Shown here: positions 11,901 through 22,232 of the stretch, in pieces
Position numbering within the stretch: position 1 is the stretch's first letter
How the letters are laid out: every line of letters starts with the position of its first letter
Source of the DNA: Chelonoidis abingdonii
Lineage: Eukaryota > Chordata > Testudines > Testudinidae
Direction: 5' to 3'
DNA length: 64,000 nt
Assembly: GCF_003597395.2 (NCBI RefSeq)
Contig: NC_133770.1
Location: 26,808,869 to 26,872,868 of the forward strand
Notes under the pieces: generated by a model
Told to the model about the DNA's origin: nothing
Databases searched by the model: none
Seen by the model: only the letters and a program-made list of their open reading frames with translations
Program-made: the position numbers and the translations under genes

Positions 11901-13710
11901 TCCATAGGCTTCTTGAGTTGTCAGATGTGACCTGACCATTGAGTGTAGTTTGTAACACATTAAAGAAGGTGAAGGATACTGATGAAGCAATAAGGCTGTT
12001 TTCTGTTTCACAAATGCATTTATACATTAATTTACTGCTCACCTGCAGTTCCAAGAACCGTGCAGTTTAAAACATTGCAAAAGTTTCAGTGATAGGTTTT
12101 ATGATTATCAAATCAAGATTTTGTCACTTTCTGGATGTTTCTGTCACTAATCCTGTATATTTTTATTGTCAACATTCAGTCTTTCCAAAAAGTTAGCTAC
12201 CTAAAAAGTAGTAGTAAAACAACAGTGAAAGCGATTTGTCTTTACCTCGAGTATATTTCTGGAAACAAATAGTTTTAAACAAGGGAGAGGAGATTTGCAA
12301 GAGGATTGATTCATCCACTAAAGAGTTATTTCTTTTTAATTGTGTCTGTGAGACAGCTTAGGAACATGATTGTTCAGTTACTACCTGTGAATTTTGCAAG
12401 TATTAAAATGGACTGGGAAATATAAAGTGAAGGAGTTGTATGCTGTCTGAAATGAGATTGTTTTTTGTTTAATCTGTAATTTTAATGACCCTTGAATGGC
12501 ACCCATACATTTTCATGCCTTATTTTTCTACATACTAACAATGGCTTGTTGTCTTTTTGAGCCAGTGTAAAGTTACATATGGCAACTTTTCATTTCAGAT
12601 GCTGATTGGTGCCAAAAGCAATTAGCAAAACATTTGTCAAAAAAGGTATTTCAATTCAAGGGGCGAGCATAGTTACTGTGATGCTGAGCTGCCCCATAAA
12701 AGTTAGTTACAGTACTGAGAAACGGTTCACTTATTAGAAATGTACAGGTAACATGGCAAAATAGGATGCTGGCAGGTACTCAAAAAAATAAAAATGAAAC
12801 TCTGAGTGGTTTTCCAGGTAACACATCCCTGAAATAAGAAAAAATTGAGATGTTGTCTTGTTTTTTACACAACAAATGTAAGATATGCACAGTGAAACTT
12901 CCATGAGATGAGCTCAGCAAAACTCCTAATTGAGTTAGCAGGAGGTTTCATTTAGAGCAAGAACCTCTTCGTTCAAGCCTCAGTGGAAGTGAGCAGTACA
13001 GAAGGTACTCAGCTATTCCAGGCACCAAGTGGGGAACACTGATATCTGATTAAATTTGCTGTAGTGTCTGGCCATCAGCTGGCAGACAATAGAAATGATA
13101 ACAGTTAACCTGCAAAGATTTTACTACCTCTAAATAATGAAATTCATACGTGTGCAGAGGGCTTCTGTGCTACTTAAGTCACTATTAAACCCTCAACATA
13201 AGGGCTAACCTAAGTAAGACTGTAAGTATTCATAAAGCACCCATTCACTGTGGCACCTGGGCAGGATATTCATTCATCGATAGTGCTAGGGCTCATCGTT
13301 TTCTCGTACAAGTGCCAGGGAACCTCACTGAGCAAAGAATTTTATGCGTTCATAACATTCAGGGTTTGGACAGCTGGCTCAAATATCAGTGCTAGCCAAA
13401 AATTTTCTATGCAAATTTTTGTTGAAAAGATGGGTGATGAACCTGAAACATTTTGAAGAAAAATGTTGTACTGTTTTGTTAACTATCTCTATGAAATACA
13501 AAGGTGGCTCTCTCCCTTTACACCTGTTGGATTCTGGGGAGAGCTGGATGAAATACATATAGACACGTTTCACAAAAAAAACCTCACAAACACACACCAA
13601 ATCCCACCTAATCCACAAGAAAATCTTTCGACATCTCCAGAAAATTTCATTTTTTTTTTTATTTTTTGAATTTTTGTTCCTCCTTCCATTTTCCCAGTCC
13701 CCATTTTGCC
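11900..13710. other. No recognised feature
   Basis: AT-rich intergenic or intronic-looking DNA. No coding frame has recognisable domains. Confidence 0.4.
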
Positions 13711-13712
13711 TT

Positions 13713-13781
13713 TGAAAATTATGGAAGTGAAGAAGAGGGAGAGAAAAAAACAGAAAATCTAAAAACCAATTTTATATATAT
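13713..13781 (+). repeat. Left arm of 69-bp inverted repeat bracketing the R4-like element
   Basis: The arm begins TGAAAATTATGGAAGTGAAG and ends in a TATATATA run. The reverse complement at about 17248-17319 matches it with a single substitution (AGAAGAGGG against AGGAGAGGG) until the TA runs. Sequence outside the two arms is unrelated, so the match stops sharply. Confidence 0.95.
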
Positions 13782-13842
13782 AAAAAAAAAATTCCCCTCT
13801 CACCCCTATGGGTGGTATGTGTCTTCCTCAACCTCGGGTCCT

Positions 13843-16800
13843 CTACCAGAGGCCTGGAAGTTTGAGGGTTCTGCGCAGTATCTTAGCTGTTCCTAGCACT
13901 GCACTCTTCTGGACAGAGAGCTCTGATGTTGTTCCTGGGATCTGTTGGAGCCACTCACCCAGCTTAGGAGTCACAGCCCCGAGTGCTCCTACCACCACTG
14001 GGACCACTTTGGCCTTCACTTTCCACATCCTCTCTAGTTCCTCTTTCAGGCCCTGGTACTTCTCCAGCTTCTCATATTCCTTCTTCCTGATGTTGCTGTC
14101 ACTTGGCACTGCTATATCTATCACCACCGCTGTCTTCTGGTCCTTGTCTATTACCACGATGTCTGGTTGATTGGCCAGTACCTGCCTGTCCGTCTGGATC
14201 TGGAAGTCCCACAGAATCTTAGCCCTGCTATTCTCCACAACCTTCTGTGGAATCTCCCATCTGGTCTTGGGAGGGTCTAGCCCATACGCTGTGCAGATGT
14301 TCCTGTACACAATGCCAGCCACTTGGTTGTGCCGTTCAGTGTATGCTGTTCCTGCCTGCATCTTACATCCTGCCACTATGTGTTGGACTGTCTCTGAGGC
14401 CTCTCTGCACAGTCTGCACCTTGGGTCCTCTCTAGTGTGGTAGACCCCTGCTTCAATGGATCTGCTGCTCAGTGCCTGTTCCTGTGCTGCTATGATCAGT
14501 GCCTCAGTGCTGTCTTTTAGTCCAGCCCTTTCCAGCCACTGGTAGGATTTCCCAATGTCAGCCACCTCAGCTATCTGTCGATGGTACATCCCATGCAGGG
14601 TCTTGTCTTGCCATGGCACTTCTTCTGCTTGGTCTTCCTCCCATGTCTGCTGCTGCCTCAGGCATTCTCTCAGCAGCTCATCTTTGGGGGCCATCTTACT
14701 GATGTACTCCTGGATGTTCCGGGTTTCATCCAGGACAGTGGCTTTGACGCTCACCAAGCCCCGCCCGCCTTCTTTCCGGCTGGTATACAGTCTCTGGGTG
14801 TTGGACTTGGGGTGGAAACCTCCGTGCATTGTGAGGAGCTTCCGGGTCTTCACATCGGCAGCCTCCATGTCCTCCTTTGGCCAGCTCACTATACCAGCAG
14901 GGTATCTGATGACCGGCAGGGCGTATCCGTTGATGGCGTGGATCTTGTTCTTCCCACTGAGCTGGCTCTTCAGGACCTGTCTTATCCTTTGGTGATACTT
15001 GGATGTTGCTGTCTTCCTTGCTTCCTCATCGTGGTTTCCATGTGACTGCGGGATGCCAATGTACTTGTAGCTGGTCTGTATGTCTGCTATGTGGCCCGCT
15101 GGTAGTTCCACCCCATCAGTCTTGACTACCTTCCCTCTCTTCACTACCATCCGGCCACACTTCTCCAGTCCGAATGACATCCCGATATCCTCACTGTAGA
15201 TCCGCGTCAGGTGGATTAGCGAGTCGATGTCTCGTTCATTCTTAGCATACAGCTTGATGTCATCCATGTAGAGGAGGTGGCTGATGGTAGTTCCACTCCT
15301 GAACCTGTACCCGTATCCAGTCCTTGTGATTATCTGGCTGAGGGGGTTTAAGCCTATGCAGAACAGCAGCGGGGACAGTGCATCACCTTGGTATATGCCA
15401 CACTTGATGGCCACTTGTGCAAGCTGCCTTGAGTTGACTTCTAGTGTTGTCTTCCATAGTCCCATTGAGTTCTTGAGGAAGGTCCTTAGTGTCCTGTTGA
15501 CTTTGTATAGCGCCAGACATTCACAGATCCACGTGTGCGGCATTGAGTCGTAGGCTTTCCTGTAGTCAATCCAGGCTGTGCTCAGATTGGTCTGTCTAGA
15601 CCTTGAGTCTTGGGCGACTGCTCTATCTATGAGCAACTGGTGTTTTGAGCCTCTGGTGTTGTTCCCAATGCCCTTCTGAGCTGTGCTCATGTACTGGCCC
15701 ATGTGGTCCTGTAGCTTGGCAGCTATGATGCCTGATAGGACTTTCCATGTTGTGGGGAGGCAGGTTATTGGCCGGTAGTTGGACGGTTCTGTTCCCTTGC
15801 AGGGGTCTTTCATGATCAGCACTGTCCTTCCTTGTGTTAGCCAGTTTGGGTGGGAGCCTGCTGCTAGCAGCTGGTTCATCTGTGCTGCTAGGCGTTCATG
15901 CACTGCTGTTAGTTTCTTTAGCCAGTAGGTGTGGATCATGTCTGGTCCAGGTGCTGTCCAGCTCTTCATGTTCTTGACCCGCTGCTGGATGTCTTCTACT
16001 GTGATGGTGACTGGTTTCTGTTCTGGGAGATTGCTGTGCTCTGTTCTCAGGTCCTGCAGCCACTTTGCACTGGTGTTATGAGTCTTCTCTTTCTCCCATA
16101 TGTTCTTCCAGTACTGTTCAGTTTCTGCTGCTGGTGGCTCTGCTGTTATTGTGTTGTTGCACTGCAGTTGGGAGTACACCTTGGATGGTTCTTTGGAGAA
16201 CAGGGCATTTACTTTTTTGGCCTCTGCTTCTCTAGTGTATCTCCTTAGCCTGGTAGCCAGTGCTGTGAGCCTTTGTTTAGCAGTCTCTAGGGCTTCAGAT
16301 GGAGTCAGGCCCTTGTATTTTTTCAGTAGCCAAGTCTTATCCTTAATCTCTACACCCTTCTGTAGTTCCACCAGCTGACTAACTTCTCTCCGAGTCGCCT
16401 TGATCTTATCCTCCAACCTCATTTTCCAGGGTGGGTACATACTGTTGTTCTTCTTGATCGTGTAGCCAAGCATCTCCAGGATTACAGAGGCTGTAGCGTA
16501 TACCAGTTCATTGGTTTGAGTTATGGTGGTAGTAGGGATTGTCATGAGGGCTCTATTGGCATCTTCTAACATACTATCTGATGGTACTTCTCCACTGAGC
16601 CTTGGTAATCGGTCTCGAGGATTGACTGTAGCTAGTTTCTCCATGATCTTATGCCTCATATCAGCTGCTGTGCTCTGCAATGGAGGGGGTGGCAGTGAAG
16701 TTTCAGCTTCAGGTGTGGGCTGCACATCCACTTGTTCTTCCAGGTCTTCTCGAGTCTGGGATGTAATGTGGAGTTGGTCTATCTCAAGCTGTGAGAGCAG

Positions 16801-17067
16801 CTTCCTCTTTACTATGTTGAAGCGTTGGGTAACTAGCTGTTTCTCAGTAAGTGTGGATGTAGGTCTTTTGTCCATCCACAGTCCCCTCATACGTTTCATA
16901 TATCCCCTCTCATTAGGTCTACTGTTGTAGTAGCATTCCATCAATTCCAGGTTCTCTTGTCTCGTCCATGAATGGTTTGTTCCAGTAGCCCACTTATCGT
17001 CAGATTGTCCTGGTTCCTCAACATCTGGCGCGGACCTTGTTAATCCGGGCGACGTCCAAGCCGGCAT
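13843..17067 (-). CDS. R4/Dong-like retrotransposon protein (RT plus restriction-like endonuclease), intact
   Basis: The 1074-residue protein would nick its target and copy its own RNA into the cut. Residues about 31-90 look Myb/SANT-like (HSWTRQEN, RGYMKRM, LW) and probably bind DNA. The RT spans roughly 410-640: YRPITCLP at 431, motif A WIDYRKAYD (D501, D507), motif B GIYQGDALSPLLFC near 557-570, and catalytic YMDD at 600-603. A zinc knuckle is formed by C884, C887, H896, C901. The nuclease follows with P968-D969, D984 (VVIDIAVPSD) and KYQGLKEE near 1003-1010, the PD-(D/E)xK pattern of this clade. An in-frame TGA lies 13-15 bases upstream of the ATG (between them no other ATG in frame), which fixes this start. 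There is no stop or frameshift, so the copy is young or under constraint. Length fits the family. Expression is not shown by the sequence. Confidence 0.93.
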   Translation of the reverse strand: MPAWTSPGLTRSAPDVEEPGQSDDKWATGTNHSWTRQENLELMECYYNSRPNERGYMKRMRGLWMDKRPTSTLTEKQLVTQRFNIVKRKLLSQLEIDQLHITSQTREDLEEQVDVQPTPEAETSLPPPPLQSTAADMRHKIMEKLATVNPRDRLPRLSGEVPSDSMLEDANRALMTIPTTTITQTNELVYATASVILEMLGYTIKKNNSMYPPWKMRLEDKIKATRREVSQLVELQKGVEIKDKTWLLKKYKGLTPSEALETAKQRLTALATRLRRYTREAEAKKVNALFSKEPSKVYSQLQCNNTITAEPPAAETEQYWKNIWEKEKTHNTSAKWLQDLRTEHSNLPEQKPVTITVEDIQQRVKNMKSWTAPGPDMIHTYWLKKLTAVHERLAAQMNQLLAAGSHPNWLTQGRTVLIMKDPCKGTEPSNYRPITCLPTTWKVLSGIIAAKLQDHMGQYMSTAQKGIGNNTRGSKHQLLIDRAVAQDSRSRQTNLSTAWIDYRKAYDSMPHTWICECLALYKVNRTLRTFLKNSMGLWKTTLEVNSRQLAQVAIKCGIYQGDALSPLLFCIGLNPLSQIITRTGYGYRFRSGTTISHLLYMDDIKLYAKNERDIDSLIHLTRIYSEDIGMSFGLEKCGRMVVKRGKVVKTDGVELPAGHIADIQTSYKYIGIPQSHGNHDEEARKTATSKYHQRIRQVLKSQLSGKNKIHAINGYALPVIRYPAGIVSWPKEDMEAADVKTRKLLTMHGGFHPKSNTQRLYTSRKEGGRGLVSVKATVLDETRNIQEYISKMAPKDELLRECLRQQQTWEEDQAEEVPWQDKTLHGMYHRQIAEVADIGKSYQWLERAGLKDSTEALIIAAQEQALSSRSIEAGVYHTREDPRCRLCREASETVQHIVAGCKMQAGTAYTERHNQVAGIVYRNICTAYGLDPPKTRWEIPQKVVENSRAKILWDFQIQTDRQVLANQPDIVVIDKDQKTAVVIDIAVPSDSNIRKKEYEKLEKYQGLKEELERMWKVKAKVVPVVVGALGAVTPKLGEWLQQIPGTTSELSVQKSAVLGTAKILRRTLKLPGLW

Positions 17068-17159
17068 GACTCTCCTAGTTCATGTCACTCTCATATTTGA
17101 GGTAGGCAGGTGAAGCGTTAGGGGGTCTTTTGCCCAAGGACCCCTACTGGAAAGTTGAG

Positions 17160-17247
17160 TACCAACCGGGATTTGAATCCCGGTCTCTCGTATCAAAGGG
17201 CGGTCTCCCGTATCAAAGGGCAGCGCTCTTAACCACTACGCTATCCA
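17160..17247 (-). promoter_or_regulatory. tRNA-like head with A-box and B-box
   Basis: On the minus strand TAGCGTAGTGGTTAAGAGC fits the tRNA A-box (TRGCNNAGYNGG) and GGGATTCAAATCCCGG resembles a T-arm with B-box. Between them a unit of about 23 bases (CCCTTTGATACG-GAGACCG) is present twice in tandem with one difference, so it cannot fold as a normal tRNA. Acceptor pairing is not evident. It may act as an internal RNA polymerase III promoter for the retrotransposon or be a captured tRNA relic; this is inference. Confidence 0.6.
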
Positions 17248-17319
17248 TATATATATATAAAATTGGTTTTTAGATTTTCTGTTTTTTTCTCTCCCTCTCC
17301 TTCACTTCCATAATTTTCA
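17248..17319 (-). repeat. Right arm of 69-bp inverted repeat
   Basis: Reverse complement of 13713-13781 with one mismatch and a longer TA run. See the left arm. Confidence 0.95.
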
Positions 17320-17321
17320 GT

Positions 17322-17392
17322 AAAACACTGTAGGGTATATATATGTATGTATTTAATTTTTTCCATTATAAGATTCTTCCCTACAGTGTTTT
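17322..17392. repeat. Short hairpin (14-bp arms)
   Basis: AAAACACTGTAGGG at 17322-17335 and CCCTACAGTGTTTT at 17379-17392 are perfect inverted copies around an AT-rich loop of about 43 bases. It directly follows the right arm of the large inverted repeat and could be a fragment of the same host element. Confidence 0.8.
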
Positions 17393-17394
17393 TC

Positions 17395-18635
17395 TCAATG
17401 TTTTACCTAGATCTAAAAGTCCCATGACATGGGATTTCCACCATTTTCCTTGGAAGCCATTCAGCAATTACAAACTCACTTCAAATTAATAATACAGGTT
17501 TTTAAATACGTCAATTAAGTTATTTTTAATGTATTATCCATCCTTACTTTTTATAAGGCAGAAATAGAATTTGAAGCCTGACAGTATATTGAAAGCCAAT
17601 ATCAAATTAAGCCTGTGGAGCCTACAAACATTAGGGTGATTCATGAGAATACATTTAAGCCTGTGATAAGTGTTTGCAGAACTGGGGCCTAATTCTGATA
17701 TTGCTAGACGTTCTGATTTACAATGACGTTTAAAAAAATCTGCAAAAATCAAAGCTAGAAATAAAAACCTCTGTTAGAAATGGGTAAGTATTACATGAGT
17801 GCAGAAAAACTGCCTTATGGTTCCTGCGGCTCGGCTTGCCACTTGTTCAATAATAAGAACTAGCCCTGCAGTGTTGGTATCAAAACCTGAAATTTCTGTG
17901 TTGTGGTCACAGCTCTGCTAGAATAAGAACAGGCAATAATGGAAAAAGTCAGTTGCAACCTTGGGTCTCTTTAAAATATTGACAATTTGATGGGAGATCT
18001 TGCCAGGCTTTTGTGAAACGGAAGTCTTTCTGGGTTTCCTGATCTATTTTGCCTGCTTCCTCTTACATTTATTGTCACCATCCACTTATAAAAGCAAACT
18101 ATGGACTTAATGGATTGAAGTACCTCCTGGGAGAGCCTATCCCATTCACGATACGAGCCCCATGGCCTCTGATGCTAACCAGAGAAGCACACCGGGAATC
18201 AGCCCATTGGTGCACTCCGTTAGACTGGAATGGGTAGGGTGAACCCTGTTCCTCTTCTCCTTATGGATCTAGCAGGAAATCTACCAAAGAACTGCATTTA
18301 TACTATTGCAGTCTTCAAAAGTCTGCCTTCTTAAATCCAAATGAAGTGCTGATTGCAAACAAAACCTGAATTAACAGGAGGCACCATAGCATACTAATGC
18401 AGCTGTGCTTAAGATGTCTTCAGCCTGCAAAGGATGAAGTTTCCATTTCCACATGGTTTCTCCTAGGAATATTCTGGATTAATTCACCAGTAACTCAGTG
18501 ACTTTAGCGATGTTACATCAGGGTGTAATTTGTCCCATTTCCCCCTTAAGATAAATGAAGAAAAATAAACTCTTCTTAATCTATTTGTCTTAAAGAAACT
18601 CAAATATTTCCAATACCCTCAATAGAAGTAGAGGA
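17395..18635. other. No recognised feature
   Basis: AT-rich DNA without a recognisable gene or repeat family. Confidence 0.4.
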
Positions 18636-18639
18636 ATGG

Positions 18640-18740
18640 TCTATTATTTAGACCAATAGTTCAGGACTGGGGAGACTTGTGTTCAAATCTCTGCTTTACC
18701 ACATATTTCCTATGTGATCCTGGACCAGTCACTTAATGCA
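18640..18740 (+). mobile_element. MIR SINE, 5' part
   Basis: The text GACTTGTGTTCAAATCTC, CTTTACCACATATT and TGTGATCCTGGACCAGTCAC follows the MIR core order. It is continued at 19318-19450 after an inserted or unrelated block of about 580 bases. Confidence 0.65.
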
Positions 18741-19317
18741 GGGTTTTTAGGTGCAAAGGAGCACCAAATTGGAATTTTCAAAAGCACCCAAGCCCAGATC
18801 CTCAAAGATATTTAGTCTAGAGATCTGCTCTGGCCTAACTTTTAGGCCCAACCTGAACTCAAGCCCGCCTGACCCAATCTGAGTCAAAGAGGGTCTAGTT
18901 CTGGTCTGATTGTGACCCTTCCTCTCAAAGCAGAGTAAGCGCCATTGCCGCTGCCTTCTTCATGTAGAGCTGGTTCTCCCACTCCTGCCTGTGGGGTCAG
19001 CACAGCAGTGGCTGTGTGCCCCGCTCCTGTCAGCTGCCACTGCACCAATCCCATGGGCAGGTGGAGGAGAGCTGACCTGACCTGAACCTGAGAAGGTCCG
19101 GTTGTTTTTCCACTTGACCTGACCAGACTTGACACTTGTAGTTGGATCCCACTGGGTTTGGGTCAGGTTGCAGGGCTCCAACTTAGGTGCCTAATTTTCA
19201 TTGTTTTCAATAAGGTTTATAGGCACTGAATTCCCACTGATTTCAATGGAAGTTAGGCAACTAAATATCTTTACCTCCCACTAACTTCAATATCTAAGTA
19301 CCTTTAAAAATCTGTCC
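18741..19317. repeat. Repeat block separating two MIR halves
   Basis: Contains TTAGGTGC and TTTCAATGGAAGTTAGGC phrases typical of old sauropsid repeats around a GC-richer core at about 18800-19180 with GGTCAGGTTG-type ends. It probably holds two nested insertions into the MIR. No coding potential. Confidence 0.4.
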
Positions 19318-19450
19318 CTTAGACTTTCTGTGTCTCAGTTCCCCATCTGCAGAATGGGAATAATTGCACTACCCTGCCTCACTATTATAAAAAATAAATA
19401 CATTGAAGAATGTGAGGCATTCAAATACTATGGTAACGGGGGCTCTATAA
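19318..19450 (+). mobile_element. MIR SINE, 3' part
   Basis: Continues the MIR with GTGTCTCAGTTCCCCATCTG, AGAATGGGAATAATTG and a LINE2-like tail (GTGAGGCATTCAAATACTAT). Confidence 0.65.
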
Positions 19451-19454
19451 GTAA

Positions 19455-20317
19455 TTTAGATAGAATAAGTCATACCTAGTGCAAAAGAAATAATTCTCTT
19501 AGCTCTATACATTTCTCTAAGAAGAGGATCTCTGCTAATCTGTCCTCCTTTTACAACATCTCATTTTATTAGAAAGTATTTGGAAGTACAACAGTAAGGA
19601 TAAACACACTTCAAAAACCGTCATCCTGATAAACAAATTTAAAGTTTATATTTTATTCCTATTTTATTAGCATGTTAACGTTAATAAAGTAACTTCTGTT
19701 ATATTCTCACCAATTAATTGTGGTAATCACCAGGAGTCAATTAACTAGTGTACTTCACAAAGCACATTTACAGACATTTTGTGTTTGTAACTTACTTTTC
19801 ATTAAATCAACACAGTAAAGCAGCTTTTCCTTTCAACCCTGATACATGCTAGCAACGTGCCAAGCTTTTTAACAGTCAAAGAGTAGATTAGATAGGACCC
19901 CTGTGCTGATGATAAAACATTCTTTGCTATGTGCTAGTTGGTAATAAATGAGAAAGGAGGATATGCTGCAATATAGTCCTCACAATACCATTTATATATA
20001 CCAATATAAATAGCACACCTGACAATCTTTCCCCCTCCCAACCACAATTTGAAGTGCTAATAACAAAGATGAACTCCTAGTGCAAGGTACAAGGGCCTGA
20101 GCCAATACCCACCTATGCATGTGAGTATTTTCTCACATGAGTAAGTTACTTATGTGCACAGGTGTTTGCAGGCTCAGATGCTAAATATGCCTTTTCAGGC
20201 CCTAATCCTACAACTGAGTCAGAGCAGGACAACTCACAGTGAAGTCAATGTAGTTTCATACAGACCTATCCAGGTGTGATAGTAGCATTGTTCTATATGG
20301 AATAAACAATCTACTGT
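19455..20317. other. No recognised gene; diverged repeat traces
   Basis: AT-rich. A diverged palindrome-type repeat with TGCACAGGTGTTTGCAGG lies around 20090-20260. Confidence 0.4.
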
Positions 20318-20699
20318 TAAGGCCTGGTCTACACTACGCGTTTAAACCGATTTTAGCAGGGGTAAACCGATTTAACTGCGCACCCGTCCACACTACGAGG
20401 CTCTTTATATCAATATAAAGGGGTCTTTAAATCGGTTTCTCTACTCCTCCCCAACTAGAGGAGTAGCGCTAAAATCGGTATTACCATATCGGATTAAGGT
20501 TAGTGTGGCCGCAAATCGACGGTATTCACCTCCGGGCGGTATCCCACAGTGTATCGCTGTGACCGCTCTGGACAGCAATCTGAACTCGGATGCAGTGGCC
20601 AGGTAAACAGGAAAAGCCCCGCGAACTTTTGAATTTCATTTCCTGTTTGCCCAGCGTGGAGTTCTGATTAGCACGGGTGGCGATGCAGTCCCAAATCCA

Positions 20700-20804
20700 A
20701 AAAGAGCTCCAGCATGGACCGTACGGGAGATACTGGATCTGATCGCTGTATGGGGAGACAAATCTGTTCTATCAGAGCTCTGTTCCAGAAGACGAAATGC
20801 CAAC
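20700..20804 (+). pseudogene. Myb/SANT-like domain remnant of a Harbinger element
   Basis: In the frame starting at 20700 the DNA encodes KRAPAWTVREILDLIAVWGD followed by KSVLSEL and an RRRN motif. The pattern W-x3-E-x-LDLIAVWG is that of the Myb/SANT-like DNA-binding protein encoded by PIF/Harbinger elements alongside the transposase. The domain stops after about 35 residues where the sequence jumps into an unrelated internal module, and the upstream region has a frameshift, so no functional protein is possible. Matching remnants are at 26835-26935 and, on the minus strand, around 38220-38310. Confidence 0.65.
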
Positions 20805-21305
20805 GGCCCCTCTAGAATTCTGGTTGAGAGCCCAGTGGCTGATGGGGCAAAAATCAATGTCGTGGGTGGTTCTGGGTAAATGTTGTCAGTCTTCCTTCCT
20901 CGGGAAAGCAACGGCAGAAGACATTTCACGCCCTTTTCCTGGATTGCCCTGGCAGACGCCATAGCACGGCAACCATGGACCCATTCAGCTTTTTTTTTTT
21001 TTACAGTCACGTATGTGTACTGGATGCCGCGGACAGAGGCGATATCCAGCGCTACACAGCGGCATTCATTTGCTTTTGCATGAGCGAAGGACAGTTATCA
21101 ATTGTTCTGTACCGTCTGCTGCCGGTGTAAATTGGCGAGATGATGGTTATCTGTCCTTCTGTACTGTCTGCTGCTATCATGGGTGCCCCTGGTGAGATCG
21201 GCCAGGGCAGAAAGGCAAAACTGGAATGACTCCCGAGTCAATCCCTCCTTTATTTTAGAAACATAAAGTCAGTCCTGCCTAGAATATGGGCAAGTGTACT
21301 AGAGA
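20805..21305 (+). repeat. Tandem duplicate, copy 1
   Basis: Near-identical to 21306-21807; the only difference I noticed is one extra base (AAACATAAAG here, AAACCATAAAG in copy 2). Contains a T run of 13 near 20991. Confidence 0.95.
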
Positions 21306-21807
21306 GGCCCCTCTAGAATTCTGGTTGAGAGCCCAGTGGCTGATGGGGCAAAAATCAATGTCGTGGGTGGTTCTGGGTAAATGTTGTCAGTCTTCCTTCC
21401 TCGGGAAAGCAACGGCAGAAGACATTTCACGCCCTTTTCCTGGATTGCCCTGGCAGACGCCATAGCACGGCAACCATGGACCCATTCAGCTTTTTTTTTT
21501 TTTACAGTCACGTATGTGTACTGGATGCCGCGGACAGAGGCGATATCCAGCGCTACACAGCGGCATTCATTTGCTTTTGCATGAGCGAAGGACAGTTATC
21601 AATTGTTCTGTACCGTCTGCTGCCGGTGTAAATTGGCGAGATGATGGTTATCTGTCCTTCTGTACTGTCTGCTGCTATCATGGGTGCCCCTGGTGAGATC
21701 GGCCAGGGCAGAAAGGCAAAACTGGAATGACTCCCGAGTCAATCCCTCCTTTATTTTAGAAACCATAAAGTCAGTCCTGCCTAGAATATGGGCAAGTGTA
21801 CTAGAGA
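21306..21807 (+). repeat. Tandem duplicate, copy 2, ending at the gap
   Basis: Ends with ACTAGAGA immediately before the N run. Its identity to copy 1 and its position at a contig edge suggest a false duplication; see findings. Confidence 0.95.
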
Positions 21808-22232
21808 NNNNNNNNNNNNNNNNNNNNNNNNNNNNNNNNNNNNNNNNNNNNNNNNNNNNNNNNNNNNNNNNNNNNNNNNNNNNNNNNNNNNNNNNNNNNN
21901 NNNNNNNNNNNNNNNNNNNNNNNNNNNNNNNNNNNNNNNNNNNNNNNNNNNNNNNNNNNNNNNNNNNNNNNNNNNNNNNNNNNNNNNNNNNNNNNNNNNN
22001 NNNNNNNNNNNNNNNNNNNNNNNNNNNNNNNNNNNNNNNNNNNNNNNNNNNNNNNNNNNNNNNNNNNNNNNNNNNNNNNNNNNNNNNNNNNNNNNNNNNN
22101 NNNNNNNNNNNNNNNNNNNNNNNNNNNNNNNNNNNNNNNNNNNNNNNNNNNNNNNNNNNNNNNNNNNNNNNNNNNNNNNNNNNNNNNNNNNNNNNNNNNN
22201 NNNNNNNNNNNNNNNNNNNNNNNNNNNNNNNN
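21808..22232. other. Assembly gap (425 N)
   Basis: Unsequenced. Lies inside the Harbinger-type element. Any open frame drawn across it is an artefact. Confidence 0.99.

Larger units (their letters stand above)
13795..17247 (-). mobile_element. R4/Dong-like non-LTR retrotransposon, apparently full length
   Basis: Read on the minus strand the unit starts at a tRNA-like sequence directly after a TA tract, continues through a leader of about 90 bases, then a single uninterrupted 1074-codon frame, and ends with a short 3' untranslated region followed by a T run and a second TA tract. The 3' untranslated region contains a small hairpin (plus-strand CACCC 13801-13805 with GGGTG 13810-13814). A single long frame with RT followed by a C-terminal PD-D nuclease is the R4/Dong/Rex6 plan. 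Dong-type elements are known to favour simple-repeat targets, which fits the TA tracts. No TSD beyond the TA runs is discernible. Confidence 0.8.

Noticed and set aside
13808..16930. Many plus-strand frames of 90-154 codons
   Set aside because: They are complements of the intact minus-strand retrotransposon gene and show no domain of their own.
17160..17247. A functional tRNA gene
   Set aside because: The anticodon region is duplicated, acceptor pairing is absent and the T-arm is irregular; only tRNA-like.
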